Origin: Adiantum capillus-veneris
Lineage: Eukaryota; Streptophyta; Polypodiopsida; Polypodiales; Pteridaceae
Direction: 5' to 3'
DNA: 64,000 bases
Assembly: GCA_014529385.2 (NCBI GenBank)
Contig: CM043942.1
Span: forward strand, 24,578,469-24,642,468
Of this stretch, positions 43,785 through 55,329 are shown one piece after another (positions within the stretch are counted from its first letter, which is position 1; each line of letters begins with the position of its first letter). The translations under genes were made by a program, and so were the position numbers. The notes below the pieces were generated by a model. It was not told the origin of the DNA. It did not search any database and was given only the letters and a program-made list of their open reading frames with translations.

Positions 43785-44967
43785 AGGGGCTATCTTGGGG
43801 AGCAGATGAAGGAGGTGCAAAGTGCAGCTTTTGAGTCCAAGAATGAAGAGCTTGAAGTGCTAAATGAGCATGTCCAAACGGCTCATCAAATTGAGCTACA
43901 GAGCTCAAGTTATTAAAGGTTGAAGGTTCAATGTGTTGCAGATTCTTGCTAGACGGGGCAGCTGGAGACAGGTGGTCCAAGTGGATGTCAGGTTATAGAT
44001 GTGTAGTGCTCAAGTTATGGAGCATACCTGTCTTCTCGGATTGCAACTCGGAGCTCGGGTTAGCAAGATATGGTCAGTTGAAATTTTTTCGGGAGCCAGT
44101 TATGAGCCCACTTGCCCGCATTGGGAAATGCACCATCTAGTGTTTTCATGAGCTCGCCAAGTGTTTGGTGCATAGTATGTAGCACATGATGCTAACAGGA
44201 AGTGACAGCACGTCAAACGGAGTCCGGAGCAGAGAGATACTGAAGTCGGAAGATGGGGTGCATTTGTCCAGAGTTGGTTGCAGGTGATTTGGTCAGTTTT
44301 TATGACCTCGATTCGAGGTTTTCCTAGACTAGGGATGAGATGAGAGCTATGCGGCTTGGAGTTGGAGATACGAGGTCTCAGTGGGCCTTGACTGCTTAGG
44401 AGTTAGATCATCAGGTGGTGTTTGATAGGCATTGCAAGTTGGAGGAAACAAATTTTTGTTTAAAGGTGGTTTTTGTTTTTGTTCAAAAGCCTTAAGAGGC
44501 TGGAGCTTTATGGTGCTGCCATGTGGCATTGTAAAATCCCATATGCAAGAGCCTGCTGCCCAAGGACAGGGTATATAGCCTAGCACATGGCCATTCAAGG
44601 GCATCAAGAGAGGGAGAGGAGCTCCCATATGGCGTGAGCTATGGAGTTTGCTACGGGTGGCGTTGTTGGCGTTGTGCCTGGCGACGCAGGGAGGAGGCCG
44701 AGCTGTTTTGTCCAATGTCGGTAGCGACGGCGTAGTGGGCGCGCGCCCACCTGTGGTGGTCCGACCCCTCGCGACAGTGATGATGTGGCAGTGCCGCCAG
44801 GGGCACGTGCCCACGGTCTTTGAGGCCCCAATTTTTAAAGGAGGCCTCCCCCCCAATAGCGACATCGATATTGCTCATGGAGGGGAGGGAGTGTGTCCCA
44901 CGGCAAAGAGAGGAGGAGATCCCAAGAATGTTCAAGGAGCCCAGTCAGGGGAGAGGTCACGCCAAAG

Positions 44968-45000
<33 letters not shown>

Positions 45001-45284
45001 TAGCATGAGCCCGGGACCATGTCAAGAGAAGAGTCACACAACCAAAGGACTTACCCCGCCACAAAGAGCAATGAAAAACAAGAAAGAGAGAGAGCATATG
45101 CAAGGGGTATCCAAGTGCAAGGTTGGCAAATTGAGTGGGCAAAGCAAAGAGGCACCATGCAGATACCAAACACCAAGAAAATGCCAAGTGGTGGCCATGC
45201 AAGGGAATTTCTAAAAAAAGCTCCAGTTAGTTGTACGAGCTAGAGCGCTCTTGTTTTTTTTCATTTTTAGCCTTAGCCAAGCCT

Positions 45285-45425
45285 TATAAAAGGGCACAAG
45301 AGTTATTTTTTAAGGGCCTTTTTGCCAGAGAGAGTGGTTGGAGGTTTTCAAGCCTGTGTATTGCAAGCTTGCCATTGGAGCTGCATACTTGACTGTACTA
45401 TCCCTATGCAATAATACCAAATATT
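45285..45425 (+). promoter_or_regulatory. Promoter-like segment (TATA box), possible solo LTR part
   Basis: TATAAAAGG at 45285-45293, after ttagccttagccaagcc, with a tatgcaataat stretch about 120 bp downstream. The arrangement looks like the U3-R-U5 part of an LTR. No PBS or matching second LTR is seen. Confidence 0.4.
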
Positions 45426-46042
45426 TACTCCTACTTCTTGTGTTGCTTCTCCCCATCCCCCTCCTTTTCTCTTGCTCTTTGTGTACTTGCCGGTGTTTGC
45501 AGAGGGTTTGCCTGTAGCTTGAAGGGTGTCACTAAGAGGGCAGAATTGGGGTGTCTTGTGAGCTGGAAAGGGTGAGTTGAGCAGTGTGGGTGTGTTTGCT
45601 GAAAGGTGTTTTTTACAAGGTGCGAGGCGGTTGTTCGGTATGCTAAAGTAGAATTGTTAGTGCAAATTAGCCAATTTGAAAATGCTATTAGAGAGGTTAG
45701 GGGTGCTGTGGAATCCATGGGCTATAGAGAGGCAAATGTTTTGTGTGTTGGGTGTGTTCCCTATTCCCCCTCTCCAACATGGGGAAGATGGGATCTCCAT
45801 TTCTTCGATAGGATCAGGTAGTCCCTCTGTAAACATTCTTTCCATCAAGAAGTGAGTACACCCGCTTTCCCATGACTTTAAGTCACTTTCTTGTTGGATG
45901 ACACTAGGTATGGCTAAGGGTCTATGGACTCTTGGCGAGGTTGTTGTTGTGTAGGGAACATGGTGTCTGCAATCTGGATCTGCCTAGGTGCTGGTTCTAG
46001 ATCCCTTTGGGTATCTTCTACCAAACTACTTAATTGCTTGAC

Positions 46043-46828
46043 TCACTCAATCTCCTCTGTAGGGTTTGGATAAGTTCCTATCTTCTTCTTGGATCCTGGC
46101 CATTGTGGCTCATGAAGATCTTCCTTGTTGGTTTCTATCTTAGTGGTCGTTTTGGTCTCCATGGTTTCACCTGAATCGGAATCCTCTTCAGCGTCGTTCA
46201 TATATACGGGATCGTCACCAGTCCCTATGTTGGTCTTTGAACTGGGGTCTGACTTCGCTGCTTTTTGCGATCTCTTCCTTCGTGTTCTCTTCTTTTTCTG
46301 AGATTGGGCAATTGATACCGTGTCTCTTTCCGCAAGAATATAATTTTGTTTTTGGAGCATCGATCGTGTGAATACGTTTACCGGTACCACAGGTGTACTT
46401 TGTGATGGCTCCTCGGTAACCTCAATCAAGTTTAATGACGTGATCTTTGGTGCATTTGGATTATTTGGACATAGGGCAATCAAATGATCTATGCCACATC
46501 GATTACACATGAGTATCGGCATTGTAGACGTGCTCGCTTGATTGGTTTGCATTAGTGTGGCGTTCTTTTGTAGCCTAATAGGACACTTGGCCACACGATG
46601 TGGACCTCCACACTCATAGCATTGAAGAGGTGGTCTCTTAGCAGTGTAATTGATATTTTGGCCTCTTGCAGCAAGAGAAGCTACTTGATAGACAGGTTTG
46701 ACTTGTCCCCAATAGTCCTCCATGTAGTATTGTGAACTTTCTTCAAGCGCATCCATCCCATAGGCAATACTAGGGTCTATATCTTCCTCACAGCCTTCCA
46801 AGCAAGCAATAGACGACTCACAACCCAC
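46043..46828 (-). CDS. Gypsy-F gag zinc-knuckle frame (261 aa)
   Basis: Contains two Cys-rich knuckles, CYECGGPHRVAKC and CNRCGIDHLIALC (CX2CX4HX4C pattern), separated by about 30 residues, as in nucleocapsid domains that bind element RNA. A basic run (KKKRTRRKRSQKAAK) and an acidic tail (DAEEDSDSGE) follow. The frame is uninterrupted. The upstream gag blocks lie in other frames, so it cannot be expressed as a whole polyprotein. Confidence 0.7.
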   Translation of the reverse strand: MGCESSIACLEGCEEDIDPSIAYGMDALEESSQYYMEDYWGQVKPVYQVASLAARGQNINYTAKRPPLQCYECGGPHRVAKCPIRLQKNATLMQTNQASTSTMPILMCNRCGIDHLIALCPNNPNAPKITSLNLIEVTEEPSQSTPVVPVNVFTRSMLQKQNYILAERDTVSIAQSQKKKRTRRKRSQKAAKSDPSSKTNIGTGDDPVYMNDAEEDSDSGETMETKTTTKIETNKEDLHEPQWPGSKKKIGTYPNPTEEIE

Positions 46829-46861
46829 TTGATTCAGAGAAGTGATTCTCGGATGTGGTGG

Positions 46862-47279
46862 TTACGGTCCTAGCACGAGAGGTGGTAAGGGTGTTGTTTG
46901 AACAACATTTTGGGCCCTAGGGACCATGTGTTGTGACGTTTGTTCAAGAGGTGGGGCCGGCATCAATGCAGGCACTCGAGGTGTGTTTGTCCATACTAAG
47001 GTTGGTTTATTGGCCATCGTGCACTTAAATACTATGCAATCCTTAGCTTGATGACAATACCTCCCACAAGCATTGCGGTTCCCATACTCTAAAATTAGGG
47101 CATTCATTGGTACTATGCGGTCCATAGAATACTGAGCACCATTGTTGCTCCCTTCTTGGATACCTATGCTTGTTTTGCGGAGCACGATTTTCTCTAAGAC
47201 TCTCTTGAATGGCCTTGATAAGATTTGCTAAAGTCATCTTAGATATCTTTGGCTCCTTAGCAATAAGCTTTAGGGTCAT
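46862..47279 (-). pseudogene. Gypsy-F gag linker
   Basis: Two overlapping frames (46862-47185 and 47043-47279). 47043-47279 reads MTLANLIKAIQESLRENRAP and CSVFYGPHSTNECPN, a knuckle-like Cys pattern. A frame break splits it from the gag core. Confidence 0.55.
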
Positions 47280-47662
47280 TGGCTGATGCCCCGATGCTTG
47301 CGAGCTAATAGATTTAGGCTCAACACTCTTTCTCCTTGAATCATTAAATTATCCTCCAATTGGATCATATTGGTGGTGACTGCTTCCCAAGTGGTGATAC
47401 CTCCAATGACTAGGCCATTGTAGATATCCTCATGTCGTAATCCCCTAATGAATCTATCAAGCAATTGATTATTATTGAAGCACTCATTTGGATTACAACG
47501 AGAATTCAAATGCTTCAAGCGACTAATAAAGACTCTCACCGAATCTCCTTCCTCTCGTTGGGCTTTCTGGAGCTGAGAGGTTACACCCCAAAGCACTCCC
47601 TCTCGTATGTATTCTTTTAAGAACTTTCTCCTAAGAGTAGGGTAATTTGTTTTTTCTTCCAC
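47276..47662 (-). pseudogene. Gypsy-F gag core
   Basis: 128-codon frame with YPTLRRKFLKEYI, QREEGDSVRVFISRLKHL and LLDRFIRGLRHEDIY, the standard pattern of the Retrotrans_gag domain (capsid). Its C-terminus overlaps the next frame by 4 bp. Confidence 0.8.
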
Positions 47663-47703
47663 CCTTAGGGTTCTATACCAATCCCCAACCCTTCCACTTA
47701 AGG

Positions 47704-48042
47704 TTAGACTTGGAAAAGTAAAGCTATCTCAGTGGTGGGCTTAGATTGCACAGAGACCCCTAGCGAAACAACAAATGGAGGATCCATCAGACTCATCGAG
47801 GAAGTCTCCATTTGTGATAAGGTTGGTTGTTTAGCCTTTCCTGTATCCAAGAATATCATGAGACCTGTTGAAGGCATGTGGATCCCCTTGTTCTGTCTCT
47901 CTAGCTCAATAACCCTATGGATGACCTCACAAACTCTTTGTTGTTGATCCTCCACACTAGTAGCACCCGTTGTGGATTGTAGGACATCTAACCAACCCAC
48001 GTGATAGGTGTGACCTGTGTATAGGTTGGTTAGAGTTTCCAT
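47704..48042 (-). pseudogene. Gypsy-F gag N-terminus
   Basis: Starts with ATG at 48042 (METLTNLYTGHTYHVGW). It carries no recognisable motif beyond a helical stretch (EVIHRVIELERQN). Its position upstream of the gag core supports the call. Confidence 0.5.
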
Positions 48043-48135
48043 CTATAGTTCGTACTGCCAGTTCTCGTTTAGGAATGCTTCATCTAGGCTTGAGGTGCTA
48101 GGGGTGTCCTTTGAACTAGATGCAATGTGGCTCTC

Positions 48136-48288
48136 TGTCAGGACTCCGGCAAGGCCGGAATAGACAAGGGCAGGGCCGAGCTAGGCAGTGTGGAAAGGGA
48201 GTCCAACTAGGGCAAAGGGCCAAGGGCTATGCTATATAGTGGGTGGTTGGGTGGTGGACTCTCAGGTTCTAGTTTCCCTTGTCTTACA
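48136..48288 (+). repeat. Gypsy-G 5' LTR
   Basis: 153 bp, TGTCAGGACTCCGGC to CTTGTCTTACA, with GCTATATAGTGG as the likely TATA region. Confidence 0.92.
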
Positions 48289-48306
48289 TTGGTATCAAGA
48301 GCAAGG
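48289..48306 (+). other. Gypsy-G primer-binding site
   Basis: TTGGTATCAAGAGCAAGG directly after the LTR. Confidence 0.9.
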
Positions 48307-49083
48307 TTCCTTTTTTGGGAAAAGGCACAGCCGTGGAGGAGGGGAGCCACACAATTGTGCAGGCTTTGGTGCATGTCGGGGTCAAGGGGGCGTGGAACAT
48401 CCCCCCTGTGAGGAGGATGACAAGGCAAGCGCCGTGGGCAACCCCCCTTGCACAAAGGAGCCACCGAGGTGGACTTGCACGAAACGTGCCGTTGGCGGGC
48501 TCTACGACTGCGTGCTGGGCAGGTGGAGACTTCACGTCACTAGGCCGGAGCCCCTACCTCAACGCCTTGAGCTCCATGGCGATGGCAATTCCCTGCATGC
48601 TGCGTTAAGCAGCCATAGCCGACTGTTTTGAGTTTTTTTTCCCACTTGAGGGCGTCCAACCCCCTAGGGGTTAGTGGCCATACACAAAACTTAAACCATA
48701 AGGGACAGTACCTGTAGTGGGGTACCCCACCCCCCCTACTCCACGTGCGTGTTCGGCAAGGCCGGAAGGTGCGGCATAGCATTGACAAATCCGGCACAAA
48801 TTTCGACACAAATTTTCTATGTATTACGCAGAAACTCAAAGATTTCAAGAACACCAATTCGATGGAGTTCAAGTACAATTTTTTGGTAAAATCAATTACC
48901 GCTTTCAAGCCTAATTATTTCGTCTATCAAGAACTTGTGGAATTCCATATACGGCGGACAATTTGAATCATTCTCCACCAGAATATTCTCAATTTTGACG
49001 GAATTAGCAAGGCTCATTATACTTTCCGAGTGCTCAATATCATGTATTTTTTCTGATTACTCCTTGCACTGCACTGTGTCTCC
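48307..49083 (+). other. Gypsy-G leader
   Basis: Homologous to the other gypsy leaders. Open frames up to 147 codons cross it but are not conserved between copies. Confidence 0.7.
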
Positions 49084-50222
49084 ATGGATTCAGATATCAA
49101 TATGACATTCGATTTTGAGCAAAGTACGCCTGATCCTGCCAATGATGGCTTGCGGCCGGATCCTCTCAAGGAGAGTACCCGTGACGCTACGGCAGGTGAA
49201 GATACTTACGAATTGCTCGATATTCAAGAATTTCGTGTACTTCAGACGCGCATGATAGTCATAGATGAAAATTTTAAATCTTTAAATGAAAATGTTACTA
49301 AACTATCCACATTAGTAACTCAATTAATGCATCAGTAGTCTAAGATTCCTGCTGACATGCACATGCATGAGCATGTTGGCACACAAGGGCAGGGCACTTC
49401 TACTTTAGGGCAAGGTCCAAATGCTTATACGTTGCATACTCTCACTGCAAAAGAGGTGGATAAACTGTTGAAAAACACCAAACCACCGATTTTTAAGGGA
49501 GAAGACCGAGACCGCAATAAGGATGCAGTGAATATCTTTCTCAGCAAGTGGGATGGAATTCACTCCTTACGGCGTACTCCGGATGCAGTCAGAGCTCTAC
49601 AAACGAGCTGAACTCTGGAAGGAAGGCCCACAAATGGTGGATGTCTCTCAACGAGAAGAACATCATACCACAGAGTTGGGTAGCTTTTGAAGCAATGTTT
49701 AGCAAGGAATTTTTGCCTACAAACGAGGCCGATCGGAATTGGACGGCTTGGGACACATGTTCCATGTGCCAATACCCATCACTACTTGAATATATCTCTC
49801 ACTATCGGGATGTTATCCTCAAGTTGGAAGGCTTAGATACCTTTCAACAAGTATGGGGGTTCATACGAGGTCTGACACCTGAGCTTAAGAAGTATGTCAA
49901 GACCCAAGACCCTAAAACACTTGAGGAAGCCATAGTGAAAGCACATATTCATGATGATCCACATGAAAATAAAACACATAATAGTCACGTACCTTCTAAA
50001 TTACATGGTAATACACGCACTCAATATGGGCACAATAAAAGAAAATTTATAGTTGCAAATTCGGAGGCATCCAAAAAACCCAAGGGGTCCAAAGGTCCTC
50101 TCTCTCCTGAGGACTTTGATAAAGCCAAGAAAGAAAAATTATGTTTTTAATGTTTAGGAAGAGGTCATGGCAAAAAGGATTTTCCCAAGGGAAAATTTGT
50201 TGCTCAGGGCAAGGAGAAAGCA
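49084..50222 (+). pseudogene. Gypsy-G gag
   Basis: ATG at 49084 (MDSDINMTFDFEQSTPD), with a TAG at 49336. 49357-49611 holds LLKNTKPPIFKGEDRDRNKD. 49548-50150 holds the gag core (SWVAFEAMFSKEFLP, VWGFIRGLTPELKKYV). At 50150-50190 the zinc knuckle survives only as CLGRGHGKKDFP: an in-frame TAA precedes it and the last Cys is Phe. Confidence 0.88.
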
Positions 50223-51000
50223 GTGCACACGGTGCAACTGCTACCTCTAGAGTCTTCCTCACAATTTTCTACAGTGGAAGTAACACACACTGAGGTGGTG
50301 CATGAATGCTGTCTCACAGCTTCCATGTGGCAACCAACATTTGGACCACATGAGTTAGTACATATGCACGGATATCTACAAGGGCACAAGGTGCACATCT
50401 TGGTAGATGACGATGCTACTCACAATTTCATCAATTACGGATTGGTGAAAAAACTCAAAATGCCTCAAACTCCGAGTACCCACCACTACAAGGTAGCAAT
50501 GATGAATGGACATAACACTGAAATCTGGGAAACTCAATGCCAAGCTGTTCCATTGGAAGTACAAGGGTACTCCACGTGTTTGGATTTTCAGGTTATGAAC
50601 ATGGAAAGGGCTGATGTGGTTCTTCGTAGGGAGTGGTTGCATAGCCTAGGGCCATCACTGAAGTGTAGCTATGAGCACAACATCTTGATGTTTGAATCCC
50701 ATGGCACACATGTGTTGTTGTTAGAAGAAAAAGATATACCTTCATCACCACTGATTTGTACCGTTGAGCTTATGCAGCTCGTTTTTTATAATGAAATAGA
50801 TCAGATGTTCTTGTGTTACTCACTGTCTCATTTTCTTTCTAACATTGAGTTTGTTGACCATTCCTCAATGCCACATGCTTCTCTCTCCTCTCTTCCACCA
50901 ATTGCTAATTCTAAACAAGCAAACGTTGCTAGTCAATTGCAGAAATTATTAAAGGAATTTCAAGATGTATTTCCTAATGATTTGCCATCAGGATTATCGC
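50223..51000 (+). pseudogene. Gypsy-G aspartic protease
   Basis: Part of an open frame of 317 codons (50223-51176) with VDDDATHNFINYGLVKKL in place of the usual DSGATHNF, then MERADVVLRREWLHSLGPS (family form ADVVLGxEWL). The catalytic Asp is present, but the Ser-Gly after it is Asp-Asp, so activity is doubtful. The frame continues into the RT N-terminus. Confidence 0.85.
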
Positions 51001-51780
51001 CGACACGATCAATACAACATAGCATTGACGTGGCTGCAGGCTGTAAACCTGTTAGTAAACCACCTTACCATATGAGTTATTCAGAAGTCGCTGAGGTGGG
51101 ACGTCACCTTGCGACTACCTTAGCAGAGGGTTTATACAACCCAGTTCTTCACCATGGGCTTCGCCTATCCTCTTAGTGAAGAAAAAGGACAGTAGTATGC
51201 GCATGTGCGTAGACTACTGTGGTTTAAATGCGGTTACATTTAAGAACAAATATCCATTGCCTAGAGTAGATGAGTTGTTTGACAAGCTCACTCATGCTCG
51301 CATTTTTACAAAAATAGACTTGCAGTCAGGATATCACCAAGTCCGTATTCGACTTGTCGATATACCCAAAACTGCATTCCGAACAGGGTTTGGACACTAT
51401 GAGTTCTTGATGATGCCCTTTGGGTTAACCAATGCGCCCGCAACATTCATGACACTTATGGATAGTGTCTTGAAACCATATTTGGGCAAATTTTTCATTG
51501 TTTTCCTTGATGTCATCCTAGTCTATAGTGCTTTTGAAGAAGAAACTTACAACATCTCAGGCAGGTGTTTGAGTTGTTACGCACAAACAAATTATATGCC
51601 AAGGAATTTAAATGTGATTTTCTAAAAGATGAAATTCATTATTTAGGGCATGTTATTTCAGATAACGGGCTATATATGGATCAATCCAAAGTGGATACCA
51701 TCCGGAAATGGCCTTCTCCTAAAAATCTGGAAGAATTAGAGATTTTTAAGGATTTGCAGGTTTTACCAAAGGTTCGTTAA
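51001..51780 (+). pseudogene. Gypsy-G reverse transcriptase
   Basis: 51176-51625 reads [33 protein letters not shown] and [14 protein letters not shown]. The catalytic box at about 51500-51520 reads VFLDVILVY: the second Asp of the LDD pair is Val, a change expected to abolish polymerase activity. 51565-51780 is the connection segment [17 protein letters not shown] in another frame. A frameshift near 51100-51176 separates the N-terminal part. Confidence 0.9.
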
Positions 51781-52203
51781 AAACTATGCTCAAATTGTTG
51801 TTCCCATGATGAATCAACTAAAAGGCAAGGGTAAAACTTTTCAGTGGGGATCCACTCAATAGCACAGTTTCTATACACTCAAGGATGCATTAGCTACAGC
51901 TCCTATACTAGCTATTGTAGATCCTTTGAAACCATTCGTTTTAGAAACAGATGCCAATGACTGTGCTATTGGAGCAGTCCTACTAGAAGACGGACGACCA
52001 ATTGCATTTGAAAGCAAGAAGCTTGATGCAGCTCAGTGAACTACTCTGCTTACGAACACGAACTCTATGCAATATGTCTGCCTTAAAAACATGGCGGCAT
52101 TATCTATATGGTGCTCAGTTTGAGATTGTGTTTGACCATGAAAGCAACAAATGGTTTACACAACAAACGGATTTAAAGGATCGAAAGGCCAGGTGGACCG
52201 AGA
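51781..52203 (+). pseudogene. Gypsy-G RNase H, truncated
   Basis: LETDANDCAIGAVLLEDGRPI, then an in-frame TGA after KKLDAAQ, then FDHESNKWFTQQTDLKDRKA. Copia-2 starts where the conserved EILQEYD should follow. Confidence 0.88.
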
Positions 52204-52429
52204 TGTTACCATATACGTGTGGTAGTGATGTGTGTGAACACACTAGGACCTCCGCGGCATTTTTCCCTCTTTAGGAGGTTTTTTCCCCCGAGCATTGTAT
52301 ATATGCACATCACTCTAGGGCTATCTAACTTTCCATTGCATACTAAGTAACACACTCTCTATTGTGTGCCTTGAGCTTCCTTCGTCTTCTCCAAGCTGTG
52401 TACGTTTCTCTGCAACCCGAATTCCAACA
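52204..52429 (+). repeat. Copia-2 5' LTR
   Basis: 226 bp, TGTTACCATATACG to GAATTCCAACA, delimited by comparison with the Copia-1 3' LTR and by the PBS. Left flank: CGAGA. Confidence 0.9.
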
Positions 52430-52430
52430 A

Positions 52431-52444
52431 TTGGTATCAGAACA
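52431..52444 (+). other. Copia-2 primer-binding site
   Basis: TTGGTATCAGAACA, one mismatch to the Met-tRNA complement. Confidence 0.9.
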
Positions 52445-52790
52445 GGTTACGTCCTCCGGGGCTTAGTCGCCAGCTGCTCCAGCACACGCCTGGTCACTTT
52501 CTCCGATTACATTGAGGTTTGGCGAGCACTTGCAAGTCGACAAATATTTCGGGATGGCTCATAGAGCTCAGTCTGCTCAGATTTCTGATTCGGGCTCATT
52601 TCGGCCTCTGTTTCCACTACAAGCAGTCTTCACAAGCTATTTCATCATTTTGTGTAGAATTTCTATCAGTGCCGTTTTCTGCATAACAGGTGCCTCATAG
52701 TCTTCTACGGTTTGTGCTATATAGCACGTGTTGTTCCAGCTCTGTTTCTCCTATTTTTGGGCAGTTTGAACATCAGGTGTATCATTTACC

Positions 52791-53800
52791 ATGGCTGACA
52801 ACAACACAGATGTGTTCAAGATGTTTGCTGTTGAGGACAGGTTGGATGGGGACAACTACCCTATGTGGGCTTATATGATGCAACATGTTCTTGTGTCAAA
52901 GGGCGTCTGGAACATTGTGCAGGGCATTGATGTACGTCCTGGTTCTGAGGATGCAGGCGATGTTGAGGATGTTGCAGGTCTTGCTGCAAGGATTGCTGCT
53001 ATTAGAGTTGTTTTGCTACGGCGGAACAATCTTGTTGGGATGTAAAGGATGCGCAGGCTCATGCATTGATTGCGTTGTCTGTGAAGTGCACCATTGTTCT
53101 TGACATCCATTCAGCAAAATCTACAAAACAGGCTTGGGTTATTTTGGTTGGTCTTTATGCAAGCCGCAATAAGGCTAAAATTTCTTTGCTACGTAAAGAG
53201 CTGGAGTCAAAGATTATGCATGAGAAAGATGATATGGACACTTTCCTTGCTACTGTGAAGGATATCAATGAACAACTTATTTCTGCAAGTGAAGTCATTT
53301 CAGACAGTTCCCTTGTGCAGACTGTTCTTGATGCCTTACCAGATTCTTACCAGACTTGTGCTAGTACTTGGAGACTTATGACCCAAGGAAATCCAGAAGT
53401 TGTCAAGTTTGATGCATTATGCACATTGCTATTGCAAGAGTCACTTTCTATAAAAAACAGGACTAGACAGCGTGCAGTTGAACATGCTATTATTACTTCT
53501 CAAAGAAAGGGTGGTAACAGCAATGCAGCCACCTCTTATGGTTCTTCTGCGAGTGGCAAAACTTTTGTTCCCAATGCTTCTGTTGGCAGCACTTCGTCTG
53601 GCAATTCTCGTGATAAGGGAAAAAAGAAGATGTGTTGCCGTTATTGTAAAGCTAATGATCACTTGATCAAGCAGTGTCCTAAGTTGAAGGCCAAAGAGGC
53701 TAAGAAGAAAGAAGGTGGTTCCACTACAAATGTAGCCATTGTTGAGTCTTTTGTGAAAGGAGACTATGATGCTGATGTCCATGCAGAATGGGCTTTTAGC
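52791..53800 (+). pseudogene. Copia-2 gag
   Basis: ATG at 52791 (MADNNTDVFKMFAVEDRLDG), with DNYPMWAYMMQHVL typical of the DUF4219/UBN2 N-terminus. A frameshift at about 53030-53066 leads into the 347-codon frame 53066-54109, which holds UBN2 (KQAWVILVGLYASRNKAKIS) and the zinc knuckle CCRYCKANDHLIKQC at about 53633-53680. One frameshift is the only break in gag. Confidence 0.92.
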
Positions 53801-54110
53801 GCACTGTGCACTTACAATCTTGTTGTCCATGATGCATGCTTATCAGTTACTGCAGATTCACAGGTGTGGTATTTTGATAGTGGTGCTACAAAGCACATTA
53901 CCTCACATCGTGAATTGTTCACCTCTCTCGAGTCTGTCCCTCATGGGAATTCAGTCACTTGTGCCAACAATGCCTCTTATCCAGTTCAGGGAGTTGGAAA
54001 GATTGTGCTTACTGCTGCAAATGGCAGTTCCTTCACACTCGGTGATGCACTTTATGTACCTGGGATCAAGAAGAATCTCTTGTCTGTATCTGCACTTGCT
54101 AGACTTTGAC
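53801..54110 (+). pseudogene. Copia-2 aspartic protease
   Basis: Continuous with gag. VWYFDSGATKHITSHRE is the active site and LYVPGIKKNLLSVSALARL the end, followed by an in-frame TGA at 54107. Confidence 0.92.
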
Positions 54111-54900
54111 TTGTAGTCAAATTTGTGGATGACAGATGTACAGTTCATGATCTCAGTTTTGGTGATGAAATTGTTGCATCTTGCCTTTTTGTGTTGTGGG
54201 CTGTATAAGCTCACTTTGTATGACAAGTGTGGCTAAAATTTTGCAAGTGCTATTGAAGATTCAAGGGCTATTTCAGATGCAAAACTTTGGCATGCACGTT
54301 TTGGTCATCTGAATTTTGTCAGTTTGCTGCGTTTGCAAAAATCTGATATGGTTGCTTCTTTGCCGCCTCTTGAAGCACTTGTCAAACATGTTTGTGAAGG
54401 CTGTATTTTGGGTACGATGCAGCGTTCAAAGTTTCCAAAGGATGGTTTAGTTAGGGCCACATGCAGGTTGCAGCTTGTGCATAGTGATGCTTGTGATCCC
54501 ATGCAAACTCCGTACTTGGGCAATTACCTTTACCTCGTGACGCCCATTGATGATTACTCCAGGCATGCATGGGTATTTTCGCTTAAAGCGAAGTCCAAAG
54601 TTTTTATGTGCTTCAAACAATTTCTAGCTCTGGCTGAAAATGTCTCGATTTATACTTACGAAAATGGCACGATGTATGGTCAAAAGTCAAGCTTTGCCGT
54701 ATTCCTTTTGGCTTGAGGCCATCATGTGTGCCACTTATGTACTTAACAGGTGTCCTACAAAAGCTTTGCAATCTAAAGCATGGCATGATAGAAAGCCTTC
54801 TATTGAGCACATGCGTGTTTTTGGCTGTTGGGCATATGCTTTGGTGCCACAAACACAACGCACAAAATCGGATGATAAGGTTGTCAAATGTATTTTTGTT
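54111..54900 (+). pseudogene. Copia-2 integrase with deleted core
   Basis: 54324-54650 gives the GAG-pre-integrase end (CEGCILGTMQRSKFPK) and the start of the core (LVHSDACDPM, IDDYSRHAWVFSL). At about 54650 it jumps to KMARCMVKSQALPYSFWLEA: the middle of the core, with the second catalytic Asp and the Glu region that Copia-1 and Copia-3 retain, is missing. 54700-54860 completes the domain (PSIEHMRVFGCWAYALVP). Confidence 0.88.
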
Positions 54901-55329
54901 GGTTATAGTGCTGAAAGCAAAGGTTACAGGTTATATCATCCGCAAACAAAGCGTATTCTGGTTTCACGGGATGTAGTGTTTGTGGAAGATTCTGTTCAGC
55001 CCTTGCTGTCATGTACTAGAGACAGTAATGTAAGCTCACAGGACATTTATGACAATTTGTTTCCTCTTTTCAGTGGTGGAAATACGAATGTCATTTCCAA
55101 TGAGGAAAATGTACAGCCATGAGGGTTTCTGAAAATGTTACAGATCAGCCTATTACTGATGTAGATGTACATGATGTACTTGATGAGGAAAGGACTGAAA
55201 ATGAGCAGGCTAGAGGTATGCCAAAATGGCTGGTGCACACTTTGCGTGACAGTCAATTGCATGCACCTTTGTCTAGTCGTACTCGTTCAGGCTCTCGACA
55301 TGCATCTTATGCATCATATTGTTATGCTT

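Larger units (their letters stand above)
43576..46040. other. Insertion of unknown type in Gypsy-F
   Basis: Separates protease from gag. It includes a 44-bp tandem duplication, GC-rich open frames on both strands around 44350-45200, a short (TA)/(GA) run at 44970-45000 and a promoter-like segment near 45285. Neither terminal repeats nor a TSD could be defined. Confidence 0.4.
42329..48135 (-). mobile_element. Gypsy-F: gag and protease region of a different gypsy family
   Basis: Minus-strand coding blocks run in order: gag N-terminus (47704-48042), gag core (47276-47662), linker (46862-47279), two zinc knuckles (46043-46828), a spacer with protease (42654 to about 43575), and a basic tail (42329-42652). 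It is interrupted between about 43575 and 46040. No RT or integrase follows to the left and no LTR of its own was found. Gypsy-G is inserted at its 5' side at 48136. Confidence 0.75.
48136..52203 (+). mobile_element. Gypsy-G: chromovirus-type gypsy element, truncated by Copia-2
   Basis: Same family as Gypsy-B and D. 5' LTR, PBS, leader, gag, protease, reverse transcriptase and the start of RNase H are in order on the plus strand. It stops at 52203 in RNase H, where the Copia-2 LTR begins. Its 3' half is not in the window on the far side of Copia-2. Left flank: CTCTC. Confidence 0.9.

Noticed and set aside
52512-52790. Small open frames between the Copia-2 PBS and its gag start
   Set aside because: Ordinary leader sequence; the frames have no motif and overlap each other.
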